8,129 bases of DNA from an uncultured Caulobacteraceae bacterium (GTDB lineage Bacteria; Pseudomonadota; Alphaproteobacteria; Caulobacterales; TH1-2), in contig CALBST010000038.1 in the NCBI GenBank assembly GCA_937967425.1, positions 1-8,129 of the forward strand. Reading direction: 5' to 3'. Position numbers and translations under genes: made by a program. Numbering within the stretch: the first letter of the stretch is position 1; each line of letters begins with the position of its first letter. Below the pieces are notes generated by a model. That model saw only the letters and a list, made by a program, of their open reading frames with translations, was not told the DNA's origin and did no database searches. Positions 1 to 6,564 of the stretch are shown here, piece by piece.

Positions 1-1073
1 TGTTGCTGCAAGAGGGCCGCGCGGCGCAGTATTTCTGCATCGGCGAAGAGCACGGTATCGCCGAGAACCCTAAGCTTGCAGCGCAGCTCTTTTCTGATCT
101 CCGGTTCGACAAGGCTTGCGTTGAGATTTCGCCGCCAATGGCAGCGGAGCTGGATCGCGCGGCGCGCAGCGGCGTCGACGGACTGCGGCAGCTCTTCAGT
201 AATCCGGGTGCTCAGGTGGCGTTCTTCGGCATGCGGGAAGAGGCGGAGTGGCTGGCGGCCGTACGCGCCGCGCGCCCCGGCCGGTCACAGGCAATTTGGG
301 GTTTGGACTACGAAGTTGGCGGCGACCGGCGGATCATTCAGCTTCTCAAGGCGAAGCGTAAGCCTGCGGCCGCCGCGACCGCGCTTGCGGCGCTTGAAAC
401 CGCGTCGGATGAATCGTGGGCGCAATGGGCGGCGACCCGTTCGCCCCAGTACATCTTTAGCTTCAGCGGTGATCCAGCTTTGGTCGCGGCCGTTCGCGCC
501 GCTTGGCCGGGCGCTGACGACGACGTGCGCTGGATGTTGGACACACTGGAGGAGACTCTGGCGATTAATCGGCACTGGGTTCAAGGCCAAGGTTGGCAAT
601 CAAACCAGCGGCGCGCCGCGTTCAACCGCGCCAACCTGCGCCGCTACTGGGCAGCGGAAGGCGATCGTCCCGCGAGGGTGATGTTCAAGTTTGGCGCGAG
701 CCACATGGTGCGCGGGCTTAGCCACACGCAGGTGCTGGATATCGGCACGCAGATTTCCGAGCGCGCCGAGGCTATTGGGTCCAAGAGCTTTCATCTCGCC
801 GTGTTTCCTGGAGCAGGCGCGCAGCTCGCGCAATTTGACCCGAGCGCATGGGCTTATCGTGCGGCCGACGCCGGAACATACGAGGATGCAGGGATGGCCC
901 CGCTGATGGCGGCTGCAGACCCCGCCGCCTTCACGCTGATCGATTTGAGACCGCTGCGGCCGTTAGTCTTCGGCGCTCGGCACAAGGCGCTCGACGCTGA
1001 TCTGGTGCGCACCATTCACGGTTTTGACGCGCTTCTGGTGCTCACCGGCTCAACAGCGAGCGCAAACCTCTAA
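1..1073 (+). CDS. ChaN/TIKI/erythromycin-esterase-like superfamily protein, 5' end missing
   Basis: The reading frame is open from base 3 to a TAA at 1071-1073, giving 356 residues. The TTG at base 3 is probably not the true start: the first conserved motif lies only 14 residues in, and proteins of this type normally begin with a signal peptide or N-terminal helix, so the 5' end likely lies outside the window. Counting from base 3, visible motifs are GEEHG (14-18), a Glu after a beta-strand-like stretch (E41 in CVEISP), WGLDYE (99-104), an Asn/Arg-rich helix (about 201-215) and FGASH (230-234). This spacing of GExHG, acidic residue and late Gly-x-x-His recalls the ChaN/TIKI/EreA fold, whose members include haem-binding lipoproteins, metalloproteases and esterases. 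I infer superfamily membership only; substrate and location are unknown. It converges on the reductase gene with overlapping stop codons. Confidence 0.6.
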   Translation, partial: LLQEGRAAQYFCIGEEHGIAENPKLAAQLFSDLRFDKACVEISPPMAAELDRAARSGVDGLRQLFSNPGAQVAFFGMREEAEWLAAVRAARPGRSQAIWGLDYEVGGDRRIIQLLKAKRKPAAAATALAALETASDESWAQWAATRSPQYIFSFSGDPALVAAVRAAWPGADDDVRWMLDTLEETLAINRHWVQGQGWQSNQRRAAFNRANLRRYWAAEGDRPARVMFKFGASHMVRGLSHTQVLDIGTQISERAEAIGSKSFHLAVFPGAGAQLAQFDPSAWAYRAADAGTYEDAGMAPLMAAADPAAFTLIDLRPLRPLVFGARHKALDADLVRTIHGFDALLVLTGSTASANL

Positions 1074-1750
1074 CCCTCGCGCTTCATTCTTTCGCGCCGC
1101 GCCAGCTCGGCTTTTGACGGATTTTCCGCGCCGCGGATCGTTTCGTGCTGCACGGCGCCGTTGGGCACATAAGTCGCGGAGATCATACCAGCCGGCGAGA
1201 CCTTGCTGTGCGCCAACTTGTAGGCGCCGGCTTGGCTTGAGGCGTCGAACAAGCGCTTACCCTTGCCGAGCAGGACCGGGAAGGTGAACACGCGGATTTC
1301 GTCCACTAGGCCGGCTGCGAGCAGGGCGTGCACAAGCTCGGTGCTGCCTTGAGTGACAAGCGGCGGGCCGTCGCCTTGCTTCAGCTTGGCGACATCCGTG
1401 GCGGCGTCGTTAAGGACGACGGTGTTGGCCCAGCTCGTATCGACGTCACCTGAGCGCGTGGCCACATATTTGGTGATGCGGTTGAACTGCTTGGCGATTT
1501 CGTCGTCCGGGCCGCCTTCGGCGTAGGGCCAATGCGCGGCGAAAATCTCGTAGGTCTTGCGGCCGAGCAGCAGGTCGTAGGGTTCGCTGAAAAGCGCGCC
1601 GACCTCTTCGCCGAACACCGGATCGGTGTCAGCCATCGGCGCCACCCAGCCGCCGTACTTGAAGCCGCCGGTCGGATCTTCGTCCGGGCCGCCGGGACCC
1701 TGCATAACGCCGTCGATGGATACGAACGCGCCGACGATCACTTTTCTCAT
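1070..1750 (-). CDS. Dihydrofolate reductase family protein (RibD C-terminal-like)
   Basis: This 226-residue protein belongs to the RibD-C/DHFR-like family of small cytoplasmic NAD(P)H-binding reductases. Signs are the N-terminal strand with SIDGVMQGPGGPDED (11-25), the cofactor-site motif LLGRKTYEIF (61-70), and the C-terminal signature GSTELVHALLAAGLVDE (135-151) followed by PVLLGKGKRLF (158-168). Members resemble the reductase half of RibD, but most stand-alone copies have no assigned substrate, so no reaction is claimed. After the fold ends (about residue 196) there is a charged tail of about 30 residues, rich in Lys, Arg and Glu. The ATG at 1748-1750 has a strong Shine-Dalgarno AGGGAGA at 1757-1763, six bases upstream. 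The gene is divergent from sthA and its stop overlaps that of the ChaN/TIKI-like gene. Confidence 0.88.
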   Translation of the reverse strand: MRKVIVGAFVSIDGVMQGPGGPDEDPTGGFKYGGWVAPMADTDPVFGEEVGALFSEPYDLLLGRKTYEIFAAHWPYAEGGPDDEIAKQFNRITKYVATRSGDVDTSWANTVVLNDAATDVAKLKQGDGPPLVTQGSTELVHALLAAGLVDEIRVFTFPVLLGKGKRLFDASSQAGAYKLAHSKVSPAGMISATYVPNGAVQHETIRGAENPSKAELARRERMKREG

Positions 1751-1756
1751 GGACTG

Positions 1757-1763
1757 TCTCCCT
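1757..1763 (-). promoter_or_regulatory. Ribosome binding site of the DHFR-like gene
   Basis: On the - strand this reads AGGGAGA, with six bases between it and the ATG at 1750. It is the clearest Shine-Dalgarno sequence in the window and fixes the start of the reductase gene. The palindrome at 1765-1789 begins directly upstream of it. Confidence 0.7.
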
Positions 1764-1764
1764 G

Positions 1765-1789
1765 GGTTCGGTCCTAGGACGAACGAACC
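1765..1789. promoter_or_regulatory. Nested palindrome, candidate operator between divergent genes
   Basis: Arms GGTTCG (1765-1770) and CGAACC (1784-1789) are perfect inverted repeats. Between them lies the perfect 10-bp palindrome GTCCTAGGAC (1771-1780). GAAC is also repeated in tandem at 1781-1788. The element sits in the only spacer between two divergent genes, next to the ribosome binding site of the DHFR-like gene. That is a usual place for a repressor dimer to bind, or for an mRNA hairpin to form in the reductase leader. No known regulator motif is recognised; the operator role is inferred. Confidence 0.4.
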
Positions 1790-1861
1790 GGCGGCGTCCC
1801 GACATCGCTTTGTTTGGGAACATTAACGCCTTAGCCAGCGATGCGGTTCAAGCATCGGGCG

Positions 1862-3331
1862 ATGCAGCACTATGACCTTATCGTCATTGGCTCCGGCCCC
1901 GCCGGCAGGCGCGCGGCAGTGCAGGCCGCCAAGCTGAAAAAGAACGTACTGGTGATCGAGCGCGGGCGGCGCGTCGGCGGCGTTTGTGTCCATACCGGAA
2001 CGATCCCGTCGAAGACGCTACGCGAGACCGTGCTGAATCTCTCCGGCTGGCGCGAGCGCGGCTTCTATGGCCGCGCCCACCGCAACAAGGCCGACATCAC
2101 GGCGGAGGATTTGCGGCGGCGTCTCCACATCACGCTCGATCACGAAGTCGAGGTGCTTGAGCATCAGTTCGCGCGCAACAAGGTGACGTGGATTTCCGGC
2201 GACGCGCGTTTCCTTGGTCCGCATGCGGTCGAGGTGACGGGCGAGCGCGGCGACGTGCGCCACTTCCATGGCGATCGCATTATTCTTGCCGTCGGCACGG
2301 CGCCCTATCGCCCGGCGCACATTCCGTTCGATGGCGAGGCGATCGTCGACGCCGATGAGATTTTGGAGTTGCGGCGGCTGCCGCGCTCGCTGGCGGTGAT
2401 CGGCGCCAGCGTTATCGGCATCGAGTACGCGACGATTTTCTCCGCCCTCGACGTGAAGGTCACGGTGATCGAGCCGGGGCCGAGTTTGCTTGGCTTCGTT
2501 GACCGCGAACTGGTTGAAGAGTTCATCCACGATTTGCGCGACCGCGGCGTCAGCTTGCGCTTCAACAGCAAGGTTGTGAGTGTCGAAAAGCTCGCCCCGG
2601 AGAGCTGCCTGGTGCAGCTTGAGGATCAGCGGCAAATCTTCGCTGACATGGTGTTGTTCGCGGCGGGCCGGGTCGGCTCGACAGCGTCGCTCAATTTGGC
2701 GGCGGCTGGACTGTCCGCCGATGAGCGGGGGCGCGTGGCGGCCGACAAGACAACGTTCCGCACGGGGGTGCCGCACATCTACGCCGTTGGCGATGTGATC
2801 GGCTTCCCGAGCCTTGCCTCGACCTCCATGGAGCAGGGCCGTATCGCCGCGTGTCACGCATTCGGCGCCGAAGCGCACGCGCCACCGGAATTCTTTCCGT
2901 ACGGCATCTACTCGGTGCCCGAAATCTCCACGATCGGCATGACGGAAGAACAGGTGCGCGAGAAGCGTATTCCTTATGAGACCGGAATCGCGCGTTTCCG
3001 CGAAACTTCGCGCGGCCACATCATGGGCCTGAGCTCCGGCTTCATGAAGATGATCTTCGACCTGAACACGCGGCGCCTGCTGGGCGTGCATATTGTCGGC
3101 GAGGGCGCGACTGAGCTGATCCATATCGGACAAGCGGTGCTGAACCTCGGCGGCGGGCTGGATTATTTCGTCGAGAATACCTTCAACTATCCGACGCTCG
3201 CCGAAGCCTATAAGATCGCGGCGCTCGATGCGTTCAATCGCATGCCGGCGCTGGAGAAGCCCGCTGTGCACGATTTGCAGGACCTTGCCGCTCTCGCCGT
3301 AGCGCGCATCAACAAAGCCGCGAGCGGCTAA
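1862..3331 (+). CDS. sthA: Soluble pyridine nucleotide transhydrogenase (Si-specific NAD(P)+ transhydrogenase)
   Basis: This cytoplasmic FAD enzyme moves hydride between NADPH and NAD+, helping balance the two pools. From the ATG at 1862 it has 489 residues. Features in order: FAD-binding GSGPAG (10-15); CVHTGTIPSKTLR (42-54), in which the second redox cysteine of disulfide reductases is Thr47; second Rossmann motif GASVIGIE (181-188); FAD-contacting GDVIGFPSLAS (310-320); and the C-terminal FNYPTLAEAY (441-450), where the His-Pro of lipoamide dehydrogenase is Tyr443-Pro. One lost cysteine plus the missing His separates SthA from true disulfide reductases. A tail of about 29 residues extends past the end of the E. 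coli protein. An in-frame ATG at 1841 would add seven residues (MRFKHRA); 1862 is preferred because it matches the family N-terminus, but neither start has a good Shine-Dalgarno. The oxygenase gene follows after 52 bp. Confidence 0.92.
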   Translation: MQHYDLIVIGSGPAGRRAAVQAAKLKKNVLVIERGRRVGGVCVHTGTIPSKTLRETVLNLSGWRERGFYGRAHRNKADITAEDLRRRLHITLDHEVEVLEHQFARNKVTWISGDARFLGPHAVEVTGERGDVRHFHGDRIILAVGTAPYRPAHIPFDGEAIVDADEILELRRLPRSLAVIGASVIGIEYATIFSALDVKVTVIEPGPSLLGFVDRELVEEFIHDLRDRGVSLRFNSKVVSVEKLAPESCLVQLEDQRQIFADMVLFAAGRVGSTASLNLAAAGLSADERGRVAADKTTFRTGVPHIYAVGDVIGFPSLASTSMEQGRIAACHAFGAEAHAPPEFFPYGIYSVPEISTIGMTEEQVREKRIPYETGIARFRETSRGHIMGLSSGFMKMIFDLNTRRLLGVHIVGEGATELIHIGQAVLNLGGGLDYFVENTFNYPTLAEAYKIAALDAFNRMPALEKPAVHDLQDLAALAVARINKAASG

Positions 3332-3383
3332 GACCAAGCGCGCGATGGTTCTGTTGGCGCGCCGGACGGTGTAGGGTCTTCGA

Positions 3384-4361
3384 ATGTCTGAGAAGGCCCT
3401 GCCAGTCATCGATGTCGCGCCGCTCCTGAGCGGTGGAGACGCATCGGCCGTCGCAGCGGCGATTGGCGAGGCCTGCCGCGATCTGGGATTTTTCTATGTA
3501 ACAGGCCACGCCATCGGGGCGGACACGCTGAGCGCGCTTGATGCCGCGAGCCGGAAATTCTTCGCGCTGCCCGAAGCGGAAAAAATGACGATCGCCATGG
3601 CGCGTGGCGGACGCGCTTGGCGCGGCTACTTTCCACTGGGCGGTGAACTCACCAGCGGCAAGCCGGACAAGAAGCAAGGTCTGTATTTCGGTGAAGAACT
3701 CGACGCTGATGACCGGCGCGTGCGCGCCGGCCTGCCGCTGCATGGCGCCAATCTGTTTCCGGAGTCCGTTCCTGAACTGAAGATGGCGGTGCTCCGGTTC
3801 ATGGCGGAGGCGGCGCGCTCCGCGCACGCGATCATGGAAGGCGTGGCGCTGAGCCTTGGGCTCGACGCGCAATATTTCCGGCGTGCCTACACTGCCGATC
3901 CAACTTTGCTCTTCCGCGTGTTCGAATATCCGGCTGGAGACGATGAGAGCTGGGGTGTCGGCGAGCATACCGATTACGGCCTTCTGACTCTGCTCGCGCA
4001 GGACGAGCATGGCGGGTTGCAGGTGAAAACGCCGAACGGCTGGATCGATGCGCCGCCGATCGATGGCGCGCTTGTCTGCAACATCGGCGATATGCTCGAT
4101 CGCCTGACCGGCGGGCTCTATCGCTCGACGCCGCATCGTGTCCGCAATGTCAGCGGCAAGAGCAGGCTTTCGTTTCCGTTCTTCTTCGATCCCGGCTGGG
4201 ATGCTGAAATTGTGCCGCTCCCGGCGAGCGCCAATCCGCGCGACGATAGCGGCGAGCGCTGGGACCAGGCCAACGTGCATGCGTTTAGCGGCACATATGG
4301 CCAGTACCTGATGGGCAAAGTCTCTAAAGTATTCCCGGAGCTGGCGCGCGACGTGGTTTAG
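3384..4361 (+). CDS. 2-oxoglutarate/Fe(II)-dependent oxygenase, isopenicillin N synthase-like family
   Basis: This 325-residue, probably cytoplasmic, non-haem iron dioxygenase has the two-part layout of the family. The N-terminal DIOX_N-type region begins [10 protein letters not shown] (6-15) and includes [12 protein letters not shown] (31-42) and the FF-LP-EK segment (59-67). The C-terminal jelly-roll carries the iron ligands His195 and Asp197 (EHTDYG) and His251 (STPHRV), and the 2-oxoglutarate-binding Arg261-x-Ser263. All key residues are present, so it should be active. Bacterial homologues oxidise varied small molecules and the substrate cannot be read from sequence; plant-like gibberellin or ethylene roles should not be assumed. 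AGGG at 3373-3376 gives a modest Shine-Dalgarno seven bases before the ATG. It lies 52 bp after sthA with no visible terminator, so co-transcription is possible. Its TAG overlaps the queE stop on the other strand. Confidence 0.9.
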   Translation: MSEKALPVIDVAPLLSGGDASAVAAAIGEACRDLGFFYVTGHAIGADTLSALDAASRKFFALPEAEKMTIAMARGGRAWRGYFPLGGELTSGKPDKKQGLYFGEELDADDRRVRAGLPLHGANLFPESVPELKMAVLRFMAEAARSAHAIMEGVALSLGLDAQYFRRAYTADPTLLFRVFEYPAGDDESWGVGEHTDYGLLTLLAQDEHGGLQVKTPNGWIDAPPIDGALVCNIGDMLDRLTGGLYRSTPHRVRNVSGKSRLSFPFFFDPGWDAEIVPLPASANPRDDSGERWDQANVHAFSGTYGQYLMGKVSKVFPELARDVV

Positions 4362-5107
4362 ACGCCGCGCTTCTGTCCGAAGAGGTGGATGTGCAAGCGG
4401 TCCGAATAGTTGAAGCCGTGCGCGATGACGGCGTCGATAAGAGTTGGGCCGCGTTTAAGTAGGGCGTCCGACGTCGTGCCTTCGGGCATGATGTAAACGC
4501 GCTGCGGCGGAAAATCGTAGCGCTCTACGATTGCCGCCGCGGCCGCGACGTCAGCGGCGTCCTTCGCCACGAACTTGAACGAGGCGGAGGTCAATTGCGC
4601 AAACCGGCTCAGCGCGTCGTGCTTCAGCGCGATCTCCGCGTCATTGCCGGAATGCGCGAGCTTGGGGGAGACGACGAAATAGTCGATGCGATCGATCAGG
4701 TCGTCGCTCGGCACGATCGAGCCGTTGGTTTCGATATCCACCCAGGCGCGGTGGTTGTCCTCGCGCAGCGCGTCGATGAGTTCAACGACCGCTTGCATCT
4801 GAAGCAGGGGCTCGCCGCCGGTGATCACGACGCCTTCGCTCGGCAGCGCCTTGATCCGCGCCGCGGTGTCGGCGACCGTTAGCGCGATCATCTCCGCGCC
4901 GATCTCGAACTTCTTGTTGTTTTCGTGCGCAAACGGCGTGCCTAGCCAGTTCCAGGTGTAAGCCGTGTCGCACCAAACGCAGTGCAGATTGCAGCCGGAG
5001 AGGCGCACGAACGTGCGCGGCCGGCCGATGGCTGGGCCTTCGCCTTGGATGGAGCGGAAAATTTCAGGCTCGCCTTGGTCGTTGCGCGCGAGCTTGAGCG
5101 TTCTCAT
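4358..5107 (-). CDS. queE: 7-carboxy-7-deazaguanine synthase (radical SAM)
   Basis: QueE converts 6-carboxy-5,6,7,8-tetrahydropterin to 7-carboxy-7-deazaguanine, the ring contraction that leads to preQ0 and queuosine. The 249 residues show the radical-SAM cluster motif CNLHCVWC with Cys39, Cys43 and Cys46, QGEG (21-24) near the N-terminus, SAM-binding TGGEP (96-100), ETNGS (126-130), SPKL (147-150), MPEG (207-210) and the family ending [12 protein letters not shown]. The insert with TWNW and [10 protein letters not shown] (51-67) is typical of the longer QueE branch, and the C-terminus differs from the E. coli form. No queC, queD or queF lies in the window. The ATG (5107-5105) overlaps the TGA of the hsp70-like gene as ATGA. 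The only purine-rich site, GGTGGAG at 5122-5128, is 14 bases away, so translation probably depends on coupling to the upstream gene. Confidence 0.93.
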   Translation of the reverse strand: MRTLKLARNDQGEPEIFRSIQGEGPAIGRPRTFVRLSGCNLHCVWCDTAYTWNWLGTPFAHENNKKFEIGAEMIALTVADTAARIKALPSEGVVITGGEPLLQMQAVVELIDALREDNHRAWVDIETNGSIVPSDDLIDRIDYFVVSPKLAHSGNDAEIALKHDALSRFAQLTSASFKFVAKDAADVAAAAAIVERYDFPPQRVYIMPEGTTSDALLKRGPTLIDAVIAHGFNYSDRLHIHLFGQKRGV

Positions 5108-6471
5108 CGCGCCGGCATCATCTCCACCAGCGCGCCGCCGACCGCCATGGCGATCTGCGGGAAGACTTCGCGCAGCGAGGAGTCGATGCTGGTGTAGAGC
5201 GGATTAACCGGCGACAGCGGGCCAATGCGCAGCTGAATGCCTTGCGCGACGCTATTGCCGGCGTGCTGCACAAGCGCGGTTAGGAACGGCAGGTGCGAGC
5301 CGCCGCCCGCGAGCACGACGTCGATCGTTGGGGCGCCGGCTGCTTGCGCGCGCTGCGCCACGACACGCAGGCTCGCCGCGATCGTTTGCGCCAGCGCCTG
5401 CTGATAAGTGCGGAAGTTCGGATCGTCCGCCAGTTCCTTGGCCAGCACGGTGATGTACTTGCGGCCGACCCGCATCGTGCACTTGCCGTGCCGGAATATG
5501 TCTTTCTTCAGTTCGCGCGCCGTGAGCCGGGCCGCGCGCAACGTGCGCATGTCGTCCGGATTGTTGCGATCGAAGCCCGCCTTGCGCAGCATCAATTCGA
5601 TCAGGATGCGATCGACTTCATCGCCCGCCAGTGCGCTGCATTGGCGCGCTTCCTTGATCTCGCTCAGCGACGGCGGTTCGACGCTCTCGTCGAAATCGAA
5701 CGCCGCCATGTCGTTGGTGCCTGCGCCGATATCGAGCACGATGACGAACCGCGTGGGTTGCGAAGTGAACGCCAGCGCGGCGGCGGCCGCGGCGTGCGGC
5801 TCGAAAATGCCGGTTTCCAGCATGCCGTTGCCAGGTGCATTGGCGGCGCGGTCGAGCGCTTGCTTGCACTGAGCGATGGAGATGCCTTCGCCTTGCAGCA
5901 AGAATTGGCGGCTCAGAAGCGCTGAAACGGCGGCGGCTTCGTTGAAGATGGCTTCGAACGATTGATCGATGCCGCTGCCGGGGCGCCAGACAGGGCTGGT
6001 GTAGCGGCGCTTCGAGTTGATGACGCCGCTCGGCATATTCGGCGCGAGATCGAGTGACTCCCGGATCAGCTGATCGAGATAGGCGATGTAAAGCACCAGC
6101 GCGTCGCGATGCGTGAAGGTGCCCGTCGGATCCATCGACGGACGCAGCTTCGTACGCAGCGCTTCCTGCACATTGGTGGCGCCGAGCACCGTCTTGAACG
6201 AGATCAGCGGATCGCGCGCCGTATCGACGCCGCGATGGGCGTGCTGCAGCGCCTGCGGGCCGAAATAGACGCGCCCGTCATCGACATAGATCACCGAGGG
6301 CGTGAGCAGCGGATGTTCGGCTCCCGAAATGGCCCCAATCGGCAGCGGCTTCACACCGACTTCCAGCGGCAGCATCGGGTCAAGGCAGATCGCCGCCTTC
6401 GACAAAGCGGTGCCGAAGTCGATGCAAATCCTCGCGCGGGAGGTCCAATCGCGTTCGCCGGTATCGTCCAT
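5104..6471 (-). CDS. Hsp70-like ATPase without substrate-binding domain
   Basis: This 455-residue protein keeps the actin/Hsp70 nucleotide-binding fold almost end to end. Visible motifs are phosphate-1 IDFGTALSK (17-25), SFKTVLG (91-97) matching the Hsp70 segment with the catalytic lysine (here Lys93), FEPHAAAAAAL (223-233) like the Hsp70 EPTAAA connect motif, phosphate-2 LDIGAGTND (246-254), AGDEVDR (282-288), the LTARELKKDIF helix (316-326), and adenosine motif VVLAGGGSHLP (385-395). The conserved residues suggest real ATP binding and hydrolysis. There is no beta-sandwich substrate domain, lid or EEVD-type tail, so a DnaK-style folding role is unlikely. It is too divergent from MreB, FtsA or ParM to name as one of them. 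Its function is unknown. It is upstream of queE with an ATGA overlap and follows the kinase gene after a 93-bp gap. AGGG lies seven bases before its ATG. Confidence 0.85.
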   Translation of the reverse strand: MDDTGERDWTSRARICIDFGTALSKAAICLDPMLPLEVGVKPLPIGAISGAEHPLLTPSVIYVDDGRVYFGPQALQHAHRGVDTARDPLISFKTVLGATNVQEALRTKLRPSMDPTGTFTHRDALVLYIAYLDQLIRESLDLAPNMPSGVINSKRRYTSPVWRPGSGIDQSFEAIFNEAAAVSALLSRQFLLQGEGISIAQCKQALDRAANAPGNGMLETGIFEPHAAAAAALAFTSQPTRFVIVLDIGAGTNDMAAFDFDESVEPPSLSEIKEARQCSALAGDEVDRILIELMLRKAGFDRNNPDDMRTLRAARLTARELKKDIFRHGKCTMRVGRKYITVLAKELADDPNFRTYQQALAQTIAASLRVVAQRAQAAGAPTIDVVLAGGGSHLPFLTALVQHAGNSVAQGIQLRIGPLSPVNPLYTSIDSSLREVFPQIAMAVGGALVEMMPAR

Positions 6472-6478
6472 CTTTAGC

Positions 6479-6508
6479 CCTATACGACGCCGGCGGGCTG
6501 AGCGCCAA
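6479..6508 (-). promoter_or_regulatory. Possible sigma-70-type promoter for hsp70-like/queE
   Basis: On the - strand TTGGCG (plus-strand 6503-6508) and TATAGG (6479-6484) are 18 bp apart. Each matches its consensus hexamer at four of six bases. A start site about seven bases on would leave almost no leader before the ATG at 6471 and would exclude the AGGG Shine-Dalgarno, which counts against it. Offered as the best of weak candidates. Confidence 0.2.
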
Positions 6509-6538
6509 TGCGTCGTTCCACGGCAGCTGCGCGCGCGC

Positions 6539-6560
6539 TGTGAAGAAGATTTTATCCACA
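6539..6560. promoter_or_regulatory. Inverted pair of DnaA boxes upstream of the hsp70-like gene
   Basis: TTATCCACA at 6552-6560 (+ strand) is an exact match to the DnaA-box consensus TTATNCACA. On the - strand, 6539-6547 reads TTCTTCACA, one mismatch from the same consensus, with a 4-bp gap between them. Together the boxes form most of a perfect inverted repeat, GCTGTG-N14-CACAGC (6537-6562), whose centre is A/T-rich in otherwise GC-rich DNA. It lies in the 93-bp gap between the kinase stop and the hsp70-like start, about 70-90 bp upstream of that ATG. The match is seen; DnaA binding is inferred. Another dimeric regulator could equally use the symmetric site. Confidence 0.45.
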
Positions 6561-6564
6561 GCCC

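Noticed and set aside
1822..1833. CtrA-like TTAA...TTAG
   Set aside because: The half-sites are four bases apart, not the seven needed for a CtrA box (TTAA-N7-TTAA), and the second is imperfect.
1841..1861. Upstream ATG extending SthA by seven residues
   Set aside because: The extra MRFKHRA falls outside the family alignment and has no better ribosome site. It is kept only as an alternative start.
3332..3383. Terminator or promoter between sthA and the oxygenase
   Set aside because: Only an 8-bp GGCGCGCC palindrome is visible, which is common in GC-rich DNA. There is no stem with a T-run and no promoter hexamers.
2018..3409. 463-residue open frame on the - strand across sthA
   Set aside because: It lies antisense to a clear sthA gene, is rich in Arg, His and Ala, and shows no recognisable domain. 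It is the usual antisense shadow of biased codons in GC-rich DNA.
3309..4280. 323-residue open frame on the - strand across the oxygenase gene
   Set aside because: The opposite strand encodes a complete dioxygenase with all iron ligands. This frame has no motif and overlaps another shadow frame.
3384..4361. Assigning the oxygenase to gibberellin, ethylene or penicillin synthesis
   Set aside because: The fold and iron site are shared by many enzymes with different substrates, and no pathway partners are present.
5293..5925. 210-residue open frame on the + strand within the hsp70-like gene
   Set aside because: Low-complexity Arg/Ala-rich translation opposite a motif-rich ATPase, with no domain; an antisense shadow.
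6525..6540. GC-rich hairpin as terminator after the kinase gene
   Set aside because: The stem has only four solid pairs plus a bulge, and no T-run follows on the - strand.
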